From Noviherbaspirillum sp. UKPF54 (lineage in GTDB: Bacteria > Pseudomonadota > Gammaproteobacteria > Burkholderiales > Burkholderiaceae_D): a stretch of DNA of 64,000 nucleotides. Positions 55,254 to 63,148 of the stretch are shown piece by piece. The translations under genes were made by a program, and so were the position numbers. The first letter of the stretch is position 1, and each line of letters starts with the position of its first letter. The DNA is taken from assembly GCF_007874125.1 (NCBI RefSeq), contig NZ_CP040128.1:3224001-3288000 (forward strand). The letters are read 5' to 3'. The notes beneath the pieces were generated by a model. That model was given only the letters and a program-made list of their open reading frames with translations, was not told where the DNA came from and did not search any database.

Positions 55254-56165
55254 TCAGTGCGAGCGGATCATGGTGCCGAACGCTTGCTCGGTCAGCACTT
55301 CCAGCAGCAGCGAATGCTCGATGCGACCGTCGATGATGTGCACCGTGTTCACGCCGGACTTGGCGGCGTCCAGCGCCGACGAAATCTTCGGCAGCATGCC
55401 GCCGGAAATGGTGCCGTCGGCGAACATCTCGTCGATCTCGCGCGCCGACAGGTCGGTCAGCAGGTTGCCCTGCTTGTCCTGCACGCCGGCGATGTTGGTC
55501 ATCATGATCAGCTTTTCGGCGCGCAGGATTTCCGCGATCTTGCCGGCCACCAGGTCGGCGTTGATGTTGTACGCCTGCCCATCCTCGCCGAAACCGATCG
55601 GGGAAATGATCGGGATGAAGGCATCGTCCTGCAGCGCCTTGACCACGGCCGGGTTGATCGCCTCGATCTCGCCGACGAAGCCGATGTCGAGGAACTGGCC
55701 CGGATTTTCCTTGTCCGGCATCTTCATCTTGCGCGCGCGGATCAGGCCGCCGTCCTTGCCGGTCAGGCCGACCGCCTGGCCGCCGTAGTGATTAATCAGC
55801 ATCACGATATCCTGCTGCACTTCGCCGCCCAGCACCCACTCCACCACTTCCATGGTTTCCTCGTCGGTGATGCGCATGCCCTGCACGAAGGTGCCCTGCT
55901 TGCCGAGACGCTTCAAGGCATTGTCGATCTGCGGGCCGCCGCCGTGCACCACGACCGGGTTCATGCCGACCAGCTTCAACAGGATGACGTCGCGCGCGAA
56001 GCTGTGCTTCAGTCGCTCTTCGGTCATGGCATTGCCGCCGTATTTGACGACGATGGTCTTGCCGTGGAACTTGCGGATATAAGGCAGCGCCTCGGCCAGG
56101 ATTTGAGCCTTGATCTGCGGGGCAACCGCACTCAGATCGGCGGCGGGATCGGTTAAGTCGGTCAT
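55254..56165 (-). CDS. argB: Acetylglutamate kinase
   Basis: The 303-residue enzyme phosphorylates N-acetylglutamate in arginine synthesis. Visible motifs are VVKYGGNAM with the catalytic lysine, VVHGGGPQI, and [17 protein letters not shown] near the end. I chose the ATG at 56165 ([10 protein letters not shown]), with AGG upstream. The 52 codons before it overlap the divergent sigma-factor gene and are not family-like. Confidence 0.96.
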   Translation of the reverse strand: MTDLTDPAADLSAVAPQIKAQILAEALPYIRKFHGKTIVVKYGGNAMTEERLKHSFARDVILLKLVGMNPVVVHGGGPQIDNALKRLGKQGTFVQGMRITDEETMEVVEWVLGGEVQQDIVMLINHYGGQAVGLTGKDGGLIRARKMKMPDKENPGQFLDIGFVGEIEAINPAVVKALQDDAFIPIISPIGFGEDGQAYNINADLVAGKIAEILRAEKLIMMTNIAGVQDKQGNLLTDLSAREIDEMFADGTISGGMLPKISSALDAAKSGVNTVHIIDGRIEHSLLLEVLTEQAFGTMIRSH

Positions 56166-56216
56166 GGTAGGGCCTATCGTCAACATTTTTTCACTGGACG
56201 CGATTTTACAGGGAAA

Positions 56217-56231
56217 GCGCTTCCGAAGCGC
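56217..56231. promoter_or_regulatory. Palindrome between argB and the ECF sigma gene
   Basis: GCGCTTC-C-GAAGCGC is a perfect 7-bp dyad in the 125-base divergent region, 52 bases from the argB start and 60 from the sigma start. GGAAAGC just before it resembles some ECF -35 elements (GGAA). Possible operator or autoregulatory promoter part. Confidence 0.35.
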
Positions 56232-56290
56232 GGTTGTCTGCCGTAGCATTTCTTGTATTTCGACGAGGCTTGGGCTAGTCTTTTGCGCAA

Positions 56291-56863
56291 ATGACAACCT
56301 CTCCTGACCTTCCTCGCGCACTCGAATCCCTGCGCCCGGCGCTGCTGCGTTTTGCTGCCCTGCAGCTGCGCAACGACAGCTTGGCGGAGGATGTGGTGCA
56401 GGACACCCTGATCGCGGTGCTGGAAAAACCGGAGCGCTTCGCCGGCGAGTCGTCGCTGCGCACCTATGTCACCGGCATCCTCAAGCACAAGATCATCGAC
56501 GCGCTGCGCGGCGCCAGGCGCGAAGTGCGCATCGAAGCCGAGGATGGACAGTCCGACGCCGACGCCATCGACGCACTGTTCAAGCCGGACGGCCACACGG
56601 TGGATATGCCGCGTCAATGGGGAGACCCGGGCGCGGCGCTGGAGCAGAAGGATTTTTTCCGTGTCCTGGAACTTTGCCTGGAAAGGCTGCCGCCCCGGAA
56701 TGCGCGCATTTTCATGATGCGGGAATGGCTGGAACTGGATACCGATGAAATCTGTAAGGAATTGGGCATTTCCTCGTCTAATGCCTGGGTCATGCTGTAC
56801 CGCGCCCGGATTCAGCTGCGCGAATGCCTTGACCTGAATTGGTTCGGCAACCGGACCCGCTAG
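56291..56863 (+). CDS. ECF-type sigma-70 family sigma factor
   Basis: The 190-residue protein has region 2 (about 15-85, with [20 protein letters not shown] and [15 protein letters not shown]) and region 4 (about 125-180, with [20 protein letters not shown]). A 40-residue acidic linker carries [11 protein letters not shown]. No extra domains are present. It would direct RNA polymerase to a small stress regulon. The stop is followed after 9 bases by the small zinc protein, its probable antagonist. The GGAA-containing region upstream may be its own target promoter. Confidence 0.92.
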   Translation: MTTSPDLPRALESLRPALLRFAALQLRNDSLAEDVVQDTLIAVLEKPERFAGESSLRTYVTGILKHKIIDALRGARREVRIEAEDGQSDADAIDALFKPDGHTVDMPRQWGDPGAALEQKDFFRVLELCLERLPPRNARIFMMREWLELDTDEICKELGISSSNAWVMLYRARIQLRECLDLNWFGNRTR

Positions 56864-56872
56864 GAAAACCCG

Positions 56873-57085
56873 ATGGCGCTCAAGATTACTTGCAAGGAAA
56901 TACACCGGCTTACCTCGGAAGGGCTGGACCGCGAATTATCCATGGCCGAACTCGCACGCATCCGCGTCCACCTGCTGGTATGCCATGCCTGCCGCAATTT
57001 CAGCGGCCAGATGCAACTGCTGCGCCGCGCCATGCGCCAGCTCATGCCTTCGCCCGACGACGACGGACAAGACGGCAAGCAATAG
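56873..57085 (+). CDS. Mini zinc-finger anti-sigma factor (zf-HC2 type), soluble
   Basis: The 70-residue protein has the complete zinc anti-sigma pattern C7, H33, C37 and C40 (H-x3-C-x2-C in HLLVCHAC). There is no membrane helix and no C-terminal sensor domain. GGAAA overlapping the sigma-gene stop serves as ribosome site. It probably binds the preceding ECF sigma and releases it on zinc loss or thiol oxidation, as the ZAS family does. It could instead be a fragment, but the reading frame and motif are intact. Confidence 0.88.
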   Translation: MALKITCKEIHRLTSEGLDRELSMAELARIRVHLLVCHACRNFSGQMQLLRRAMRQLMPSPDDDGQDGKQ

Positions 57086-57142
57086 CGATTTATTAACGCA
57101 TCCAGGCCGGCGATGGCGGCGAAAGGCCGCGGCAGTGATGAA

Positions 57143-57958
57143 TCAGGCCGGCTCGCAGCGCCGGATATCCTGCTTGGGATAGCGCGCCTTGAATCGTTCC
57201 AGGGCCGCTTTCTTGTCCGCCTCCATGTCGCGCACCTGGAGCGCCACCAGGTTGACGCTGCGTTCGCCGATGCGGGCCGAGCGCACGCCCTTCTGGTTCA
57301 AATTGGCAAGATGCGTGCGCGCCGCTTCTTCCGTCTTGAACACGCCGAGCGAAATCCCCCAGCGCAAGCTGGAATTGTCCTGGATGATGAAAATGTCGCT
57401 GACACCCAGGCCGCGCAGCTCCTCCGCCTTCTTCTCTGCCGCTTCGCGGTCGGCCTGCGGCGGAATATAGACGATATGGCTGGTCACTTCCCGCACCGGA
57501 CGCTGCTCGATGCGGCTGCCGATGGCTAGCGCCGTCAGTTGTGCGGAAACACGCTTGGCATCCTCGGCGTTGAAGTTGCCGAATTCGGTACACGCGATCA
57601 TGGCCGGCTTTTTCTTCTCCGGCGGGGGCGGCGCTGGCGCTGCCGGCGCTGCATTCGCAACGGCCGCAGGGACAGCGGCGGGCGCAGTCACGGGCGCGGG
57701 TGCGGCCTGGGCGGGAGTGGCCGGCTCTGCAGGTGCAACCGGTGCCACAGAGGATGCGGCTGAGGATGCGGCACCGGCCGCCGCCGTGCCGGGCGCGGCA
57801 CTCGGGGCAGAGGCAAGCTTGATCTTGTCGGCATTGAGCTGATTGGCTAAGCGTGCCGGCTCGCGCCCGCTCGGCAGCCACCAGTCGAGATAGCCGCGCT
57901 GGTAGGAAAACAACGCGGCATTGGCCAGCACCAGCAGCCAGAAAAAGAATTTCAGCAT
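57143..57958 (-). CDS. SPOR-domain membrane protein
   Basis: The 271-residue protein has one N-terminal membrane helix (MLKFFFWLLVLANAALFSY) and a long Ala/Pro linker (about 50-125). The C-terminal SPOR-like part has the GVFKTEEAARTHLANL repeat strand. SPOR domains bind denuded glycan at the division site. A GCEF-like segment (IACTEFGNFNAEDAKR) opens the second half. The start overlaps the end of coaX by seven bases. It is the last gene of birA-coaX-SPOR. Confidence 0.88.
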   Translation of the reverse strand: MLKFFFWLLVLANAALFSYQRGYLDWWLPSGREPARLANQLNADKIKLASAPSAAPGTAAAGAASSAASSVAPVAPAEPATPAQAAPAPVTAPAAVPAAVANAAPAAPAPPPPEKKKPAMIACTEFGNFNAEDAKRVSAQLTALAIGSRIEQRPVREVTSHIVYIPPQADREAAEKKAEELRGLGVSDIFIIQDNSSLRWGISLGVFKTEEAARTHLANLNQKGVRSARIGERSVNLVALQVRDMEADKKAALERFKARYPKQDIRRCEPA

Positions 57959-58743
57959 GATGTGTTGTGTCGTGCGGTGCTGATGGCGACTTGATGCAAG
58001 CCGATCAGCACGAGATTGTCGACCCTGCGGTGCGGCGCCGGCAGGTGCGGCGCGATCAGGGCGGCGGCGCCGCCGGAAAGAATGCATTGCACCCGGCCGC
58101 CGCTGCGCTGCGCATGCGCCGCGAGCGCCCGCTCGATGGCGCCGGCTTGCGCGGCGATGCAGCCGCTGGCGATCGCCGCATCGGTATTGTCCGCGAACGG
58201 GTCCGCAATATCGAGGCCTTGCGCCACCTGGGGCAATTGCGCGGTATTGCTGGCGAGCGAACTGGCCATCAGGCCCAGCCCGGGTAGGATCATGCCGCCG
58301 ATGAATACGCCGTCCGCCGAGATGGCATCGATCGTGGTCGCCGTACCGCAGGTGGCGACAATGAGGGGCTGATCCGGGAACAAGGCATGCGCCCCGATCG
58401 CTGATGCGAAACGATCGCACCCGAGCTGGGTTGGATTACGGTAAGCGTTACGCACGCCGCCCAGTGTCGCCGCCGAACAAAACCATTCCAGCGGCACCGG
58501 CTGCATGCCTAGCGCGCGCAGCAACACCTGTTCCAGCGCATCGCGCATGGCCTGCCCGGCCACGTTCGAAATCAGCACCCGCACGATATTCTGCCCGCGC
58601 CATTCATCGGCCAGCTCCAGCAACCGGGCATGTTCGACCATGCCGCTGGCGGTCCAGCCGCCCAGTTCGCCCGGCACGTGCGCGCCGCTCGGGACCATTG
58701 CCCATTTCACGCGGGTATTGCCGGCATCTATCAGTAGCAGCAT
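57952..58743 (-). CDS. coaX: Type III pantothenate kinase
   Basis: The 263-residue ASKHA-fold enzyme has the N-terminal DAGNTRVKWA, GCDRFASAIGA with the catalytic aspartate, CGTATTID and GGMILPG. It phosphorylates pantothenate as the first step of CoA synthesis; this type does not use feedback by CoA. GGAAAGG lies upstream of the ATG. It lies five bases from birA and overlaps the SPOR gene. Confidence 0.95.
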   Translation of the reverse strand: MLLLIDAGNTRVKWAMVPSGAHVPGELGGWTASGMVEHARLLELADEWRGQNIVRVLISNVAGQAMRDALEQVLLRALGMQPVPLEWFCSAATLGGVRNAYRNPTQLGCDRFASAIGAHALFPDQPLIVATCGTATTIDAISADGVFIGGMILPGLGLMASSLASNTAQLPQVAQGLDIADPFADNTDAAIASGCIAAQAGAIERALAAHAQRSGGRVQCILSGGAAALIAPHLPAPHRRVDNLVLIGLHQVAISTARHNTSC

Positions 58744-58748
58744 TCCGT

Positions 58749-59534
58749 TTACCTTTCCGACGGCCGCAGCGATACGTCGCCGGCCATGATTGCAATGCGG
58801 CCGGCGGCGCCGTCCAGCAAGAAGCGGCCGATGGCATCGACCCCGACAGCAGTTCCTTCATGCAATATTTTGCCGTGATCGACGATGACGACCGGCTTGC
58901 CGGCATAGGCGTGCAAGTGGTTCCAGCGCGTCACGAAGGCGGCCAGTCCTTCCTGCCCGAATTGCTCCATGGCTTCGGCCAGCCGGTTCAACAGGGTAGC
59001 CATCAACATGTCCTGATCCAGGTCCGCCAGCCAGGGGATATTGGCGACCGGGCGCTCGATGCGCGCGACCAGTTCCTCGTCGAGCGCCATGTTGATCCCG
59101 ATGCCGATCACGGCCCAGCTCTGGTCGGAGCGGGTTGCCGCCGCGCTTTCGATGAGGATGCCGGCCAGCTTTTTTCCTTCATAGAGCACGTCATTCGGCC
59201 ACTTCAGCCGGACGTTCACATTGAACATGTCAAGCGTTTCCGCAAGCGCAACCCCGACGGCCAACGGCAATCCGACCAGCGCCTGCAACGGCGCGTCGAA
59301 TTTCCATGCCAGCGAAAAGGTCAGCGACTTGCCGGGCGCCGACAGCCAGCTGCGCCCGGCGCGTCCGCGCCCCGCTGTCTGGGTGCGCGCGACCAGCAAG
59401 GCGGGCGTCGCCATCGTCGGCAGCGCGGCAAGCAGGTCGGCATTGGTGGAGCCGGTTTCGTCCACTACCTTGAGCGCCACCTGTCGCGCGGCCGGATGGC
59501 AAAAACTGGAAATGCGTTCGGGGGAAAGTTTCAT
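58749..59534 (-). CDS. birA: Biotin-[acetyl-CoA-carboxylase] ligase, without DNA-binding domain
   Basis: The 261-residue protein has the biotin/ATP loop GRGRAGRSW (55-63), DETGSTNADLL, KWPNDVLYEGKKLAGILIE with the catalytic lysine, and VIGIGINM. The E. coli N-terminal HTH is absent: the enzyme core starts within 20 residues, so this is a ligase only and not the bio repressor. It biotinylates the AccB subunit. I chose the ATG at 59534; the upstream in-frame sequence crosses into the divergent gene. It is first in birA-coaX-SPOR. Confidence 0.95.
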   Translation of the reverse strand: MKLSPERISSFCHPAARQVALKVVDETGSTNADLLAALPTMATPALLVARTQTAGRGRAGRSWLSAPGKSLTFSLAWKFDAPLQALVGLPLAVGVALAETLDMFNVNVRLKWPNDVLYEGKKLAGILIESAAATRSDQSWAVIGIGINMALDEELVARIERPVANIPWLADLDQDMLMATLLNRLAEAMEQFGQEGLAAFVTRWNHLHAYAGKPVVIVDHGKILHEGTAVGVDAIGRFLLDGAAGRIAIMAGDVSLRPSER

Positions 59535-59636
59535 GGCGTGATTGTAACGGGACGACTCTGGTCCGTCATTTTCTGATGCGGACGGCATGATCTGGCAAAG
59601 GATGACGACAGGATAATTCTCCCTTAAACTCGCAGC

Positions 59637-60761
59637 ATGACAAATCAGCAACCGCCCGCCCTGAACATCGAACCCGGCACGCACCTGGCGGTTCGCGCCG
59701 TCGGCAGCTGGCAAGTCAATGCGCTGGCGCAATCCGGCGTCATGAAGAGCATTCAGGCGACGCTGCACAGGTTGCCGCAGAGCCCACATATTGCTTGGGA
59801 TTTAACGCAGATCGCCTCTCTCGACCATATCGGCGCCCAACTGCTGTGGAATGCATGGGGCAAGACGCGCCCGCAGCAGCTCGCACTGGCCGACGACCAT
59901 CGCGACATTTTTAACCGCATCGAGCGCAGCGCGCCGCTTCGGCTCCCGCCGGGCCGGCGCGACGGGCCACTGGGCCGGCGCCTGCAACGCTGGCTGCACG
60001 ACCTCGCCGGCCATGCCTATTATTTCGTCGGCCTGATCGGACAGCTGACCATCGACATGGGCAGCTTCCTGATGCGCCCCCAGCGCGGACCGTGGAAAGA
60101 AATTTCCGCCAACGTGTTCCATATCGGCTACCGTGCGCTCGGTATCACCGCGCTGGTGGCATTCCTGATCGGCGTGGTGCTGTCCTACCTGTCGGCGCAA
60201 CAGCTGCATACCTTCGGCGCGGATGTCTACCTGGTCAACATCCTGGGCATGAGCATCATCCGCGAACTGGGACCGATGCTGGCCGCCATCCTGGTCGCCG
60301 GACGCTCCGGCTCGGCCATCACGGCCCAGCTGGGCGTCATGCGCGTGACCGAGGAGCTCGATGCGATGCTGGTGATGGGCATGCCGCATGGCTATCGCCT
60401 GATCCTGCCGCGCGTATTGGCGCTGGCGATCTCGATGCCGCTCTTGGTGATCTGGACCGATGCAATCGCCCTGGTCGGCGGCATGACCGCGGCGCACCTG
60501 GAGCTCGGCCTGTCGCCCAGCTACTTCCTGCAGCGCCTGCCGTCCGTCGTGCCCCTGTTGAACTACTGGATCGGACTCGGCAAGGGCATCGTGTTCGGCA
60601 TGCTGATCGCGCTGGTGGCCTGCCACTTCGGACTGCGCGTCAAGCCCAATACCGAAAGCCTGGGCCAGGGCACCACGCTATCGGTCGTCACCGCCATTAC
60701 CGCAGTGATCCTGGCCGATGCGGTGTTCGCGATCCTGTTCAAGGGCGTGGGGTTCCGCTGA
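59637..60761 (+). CDS. MlaE-type ABC permease with N-terminal STAS domain
   Basis: The 374-residue protein has an N-terminal MlaB-like STAS domain (about 10-100, with IAWDLTQIASLDHIGAQLLW). The MlaE permease follows (about 110-370), with RGPWKEISANVFHIGYRALG, the coupling block IRELGPMLAAILVAGRSGSA and five or so membrane helices. In E. coli MlaB and MlaE are separate; here they are fused. It transports phospholipids between membranes. The stop overlaps the ATPase start by one base. Confidence 0.92.
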   Translation: MTNQQPPALNIEPGTHLAVRAVGSWQVNALAQSGVMKSIQATLHRLPQSPHIAWDLTQIASLDHIGAQLLWNAWGKTRPQQLALADDHRDIFNRIERSAPLRLPPGRRDGPLGRRLQRWLHDLAGHAYYFVGLIGQLTIDMGSFLMRPQRGPWKEISANVFHIGYRALGITALVAFLIGVVLSYLSAQQLHTFGADVYLVNILGMSIIRELGPMLAAILVAGRSGSAITAQLGVMRVTEELDAMLVMGMPHGYRLILPRVLALAISMPLLVIWTDAIALVGGMTAAHLELGLSPSYFLQRLPSVVPLLNYWIGLGKGIVFGMLIALVACHFGLRVKPNTESLGQGTTLSVVTAITAVILADAVFAILFKGVGFR

Positions 60762-61558
60762 TGCCGCAGCCCATCATCCAGATCCGGGACCTGTGCACTC
60801 GCTTCGATCAGTTCGTGGTCCACCAGGATCTCAATCTCGAGGTCCGCAAGGGTGAAATCCTGTCGCTGGTGGGCGGTTCCGGTTCCGGCAAGACTACGCT
60901 GCTGCGGCAGATGCTGGGGCTGGAGCAGCCGGCGCACGGCACGGTGCGGGTGTTCGGCGAAGACATCCACCGCGCCACGGGCGCGCAGTTGCAGGCGCTG
61001 CGCAACCGGTGGGGCATGCTGTTCCAGCACGGCGCGCTGTTTTCCGCGCTCACCGCGTTCGACAACGTCGCGCAGCCGATGCGCGAGTTGCGCGCGTTGC
61101 CGGAAGGTCTGATCCGCGACGCGGTCCTGCTCAAGCTCGACATGGTGGGCATCAGTCCGGGCGATGCGCTGAAAATGCCGGCCGACCTGTCCGGCGGGAT
61201 GGTCAAGCGCGTGGCGCTGGCGCGCGCGCTTGCACTGGAACCGCAACTGCTGTTCCTGGACGAGCCGACCGCCGGCCTCGACCCGGACCTGTCGGACAGC
61301 TTCGTCAATCTGATTCGCGCGCTGCACCGCGAACTGCATCTGACGGTGGTGATGGTCACGCATGACCTCGACACGCTGTTCGAGCTGTCGACGCGGGTAG
61401 CCGTGCTGGCGGAAAAGCATGTGATCGCCAACGACACGCCGGAAGAGGTGATCAGGATGCCGCATCCGTTCGTCAAGGAATTCTTCCTCGGGGAGCGCGG
61501 CCGGCGCGCGCTGGAAGTATTACGCAACAAGGAAATGGACATGGAACATGGAAAATAA
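60761..61558 (+). CDS. MlaF-type ABC ATPase
   Basis: The 265-residue ATPase has Walker A GGSGSGKTT (38-46), the signature LSGGMVKRVALARALA, Walker B LLFLDEPTAGLDP and the H-loop VMVTHDLDTLF. The LSGGM form is typical of lipid-transport ATPases. It powers the STAS-permease encoded by the preceding gene. The ATG overlaps that gene's stop. Its last 11 bases overlap the MCE gene. Confidence 0.93.
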   Translation: MPQPIIQIRDLCTRFDQFVVHQDLNLEVRKGEILSLVGGSGSGKTTLLRQMLGLEQPAHGTVRVFGEDIHRATGAQLQALRNRWGMLFQHGALFSALTAFDNVAQPMRELRALPEGLIRDAVLLKLDMVGISPGDALKMPADLSGGMVKRVALARALALEPQLLFLDEPTAGLDPDLSDSFVNLIRALHRELHLTVVMVTHDLDTLFELSTRVAVLAEKHVIANDTPEEVIRMPHPFVKEFFLGERGRRALEVLRNKEMDMEHGK

Positions 61559-62483
61559 GTCGCATGCCGTCGTTGCCGGCCTTTTCACGCTGGCGCTGCT
61601 GGCCGCCGCGGTCCTGATCGGCCTGTGGCTCAATCGCGACCGCGTGCAATGGGTGCCGTACCAGATCGCGACCAAGCAGTCGATTCCCGGCCTCAATCCC
61701 CAGGCCAACGTGCGCTATCGCGGACTGGACGTCGGCAAGGTGGAAGACATTTCGTTCGACCCGCAGGTGCCGGGGCAGATCCTGGTGCGCATCAAGGTCC
61801 GGCCGGACACGCCGGTCACGCATTCGACCTTTGCCTCGCTCGGCTACCAGGGCGTCACCGGCATCGCTTATGTCCAACTGGATGACGATGGCAGCAACCC
61901 GACCAAGCTGCCAAGCAGCGAGGAAAATATCGCGCGCATCGACATGCGGCCCAGCCTGTTCGACCAGCTGCAGACGCGCGGGCTGGCCATCCTGCAGCAG
62001 GCGCAGGAAGTAACCCGGCGCCTCAACGACATGCTCGCGCCGGCCAACCAGCAAGCCATCCTGAGCGCCTTTGAAAAGGCAGGCAAGGCCGCCTCGGCCA
62101 TGGAAGCCGTCCCGCGGCAACTGCAGCCGACCCTGGAAAAACTGCCGGCCCTGACGGCGCAGGCGCAGCAAACCTTAAGCTCCGTCAATACCCTGGCACA
62201 AAACACCAGCGCCCTCACCGTCAGCCTGGACAAGATGTCGCGCAACCTGCAGGCTCCCGGCGGCGCGCTGGCACAACTGGGCAACGCGGCTGAACAGATG
62301 GGCAGCATGGCCAGCAAACTCGAATACGAAACGCTGCCGCTGGCCGGCGACATGCGCTCGTCGTTGCGCGCGCTCAACCGTACGCTCGACAACCTGAACG
62401 AACGTCCGCAAAGCGTGTTGTTCGGCATGCCGCGCGCCGCGCCCGGCCCCGGCGAGCCCGGCTTTGGCGCCCCCTCCAGATAA
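61548..62483 (+). CDS. MCE-family substrate-binding protein (MlaD/PqiB-like)
   Basis: The 311-residue protein has an N-terminal membrane anchor (AVVAGLFTLALLAAAVLIGLWL). One MCE domain follows (about 40-120, with ANVRYRGLDVGKVEDISFD and the pore loop GYQGVTGIAYVQL), then a long helical tail. It forms a hexameric ring that carries lipids across the periplasm. The tail is longer than in E. coli MlaD, more like single-MCE members in operons with PqiC. Confidence 0.92.
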   Translation: MENKSHAVVAGLFTLALLAAAVLIGLWLNRDRVQWVPYQIATKQSIPGLNPQANVRYRGLDVGKVEDISFDPQVPGQILVRIKVRPDTPVTHSTFASLGYQGVTGIAYVQLDDDGSNPTKLPSSEENIARIDMRPSLFDQLQTRGLAILQQAQEVTRRLNDMLAPANQQAILSAFEKAGKAASAMEAVPRQLQPTLEKLPALTAQAQQTLSSVNTLAQNTSALTVSLDKMSRNLQAPGGALAQLGNAAEQMGSMASKLEYETLPLAGDMRSSLRALNRTLDNLNERPQSVLFGMPRAAPGPGEPGFGAPSR

Positions 62484-62494
62484 GGGAACAACAG

Positions 62495-63130
62495 ATGAAA
62501 AAAACACTCCAGAGGATTCCCGCGCTGTGTGCGATGTGCATGTTGCTCGTCAGCTGCGCGCTGCCCAGACCGGAATCGGCAACGCTGTACGATCTCGGGC
62601 CGGCACGTCCGATGACCGGCGCGCCGGCCTTGCCCGCGATAAGCGTGGCGGACGTGACGGCGCCCGGCTGGCTCGACCGGCCGCTGATGTTTTACCGGCT
62701 GAATTACCAGAGCGATCTGCAGCCGCGCGCTTATACGCAAAGCCGCTGGATGACGCCGCCGACGCAGATGGTCACGCAGCGCGTGAAGACGCGCATCGCG
62801 CAGGCCGGCGGGGTTGTATTGCCGGCCTCCGACGGGGCCGCCAACATGCCGTTGCTGCGCATCGAAGCTGACGATTTCATGCAAGTCTTCGACGTGCCCG
62901 GAAAAAGCGTCGGCCGGGTGACCTTGCGCGCGTCGCTGTTCCGGGGACGCGTACTGGTGGCGCAACAATCGTTCAGCAGCCAGGTGCCGGCCGCCAGCGC
63001 CGATGCCGGCGGCGGCGCACGGGCGCTGGCAGCGGCTAGCGATATGGCGATTGCCGACATAATGCGGTGGCTGGCCGCGTTGCCGCAAAGACAGGGAGAC
63101 GCCATGGGGCGTCCCGCAGGCGCGCCATGA
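62495..63130 (+). CDS. PqiC-like outer-membrane lipoprotein of the lipid transport operon
   Basis: The 211-residue protein has a lipoprotein signal with lipobox LLVSC (C21). The ABC-type transport auxiliary lipoprotein fold follows (ATLYDLGP, WMTPPTQMVTQRVKTRI, LRASLFRGRVLVAQQSF). It probably receives lipid from, or tethers, the MCE ring to the outer membrane. It is 11 bases after the MCE gene and 18 bases before the VanZ gene. Confidence 0.9.
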   Translation: MKKTLQRIPALCAMCMLLVSCALPRPESATLYDLGPARPMTGAPALPAISVADVTAPGWLDRPLMFYRLNYQSDLQPRAYTQSRWMTPPTQMVTQRVKTRIAQAGGVVLPASDGAANMPLLRIEADDFMQVFDVPGKSVGRVTLRASLFRGRVLVAQQSFSSQVPAASADAGGGARALAAASDMAIADIMRWLAALPQRQGDAMGRPAGAP

Positions 63131-63148
63131 CAGCACCATGACCGAACC

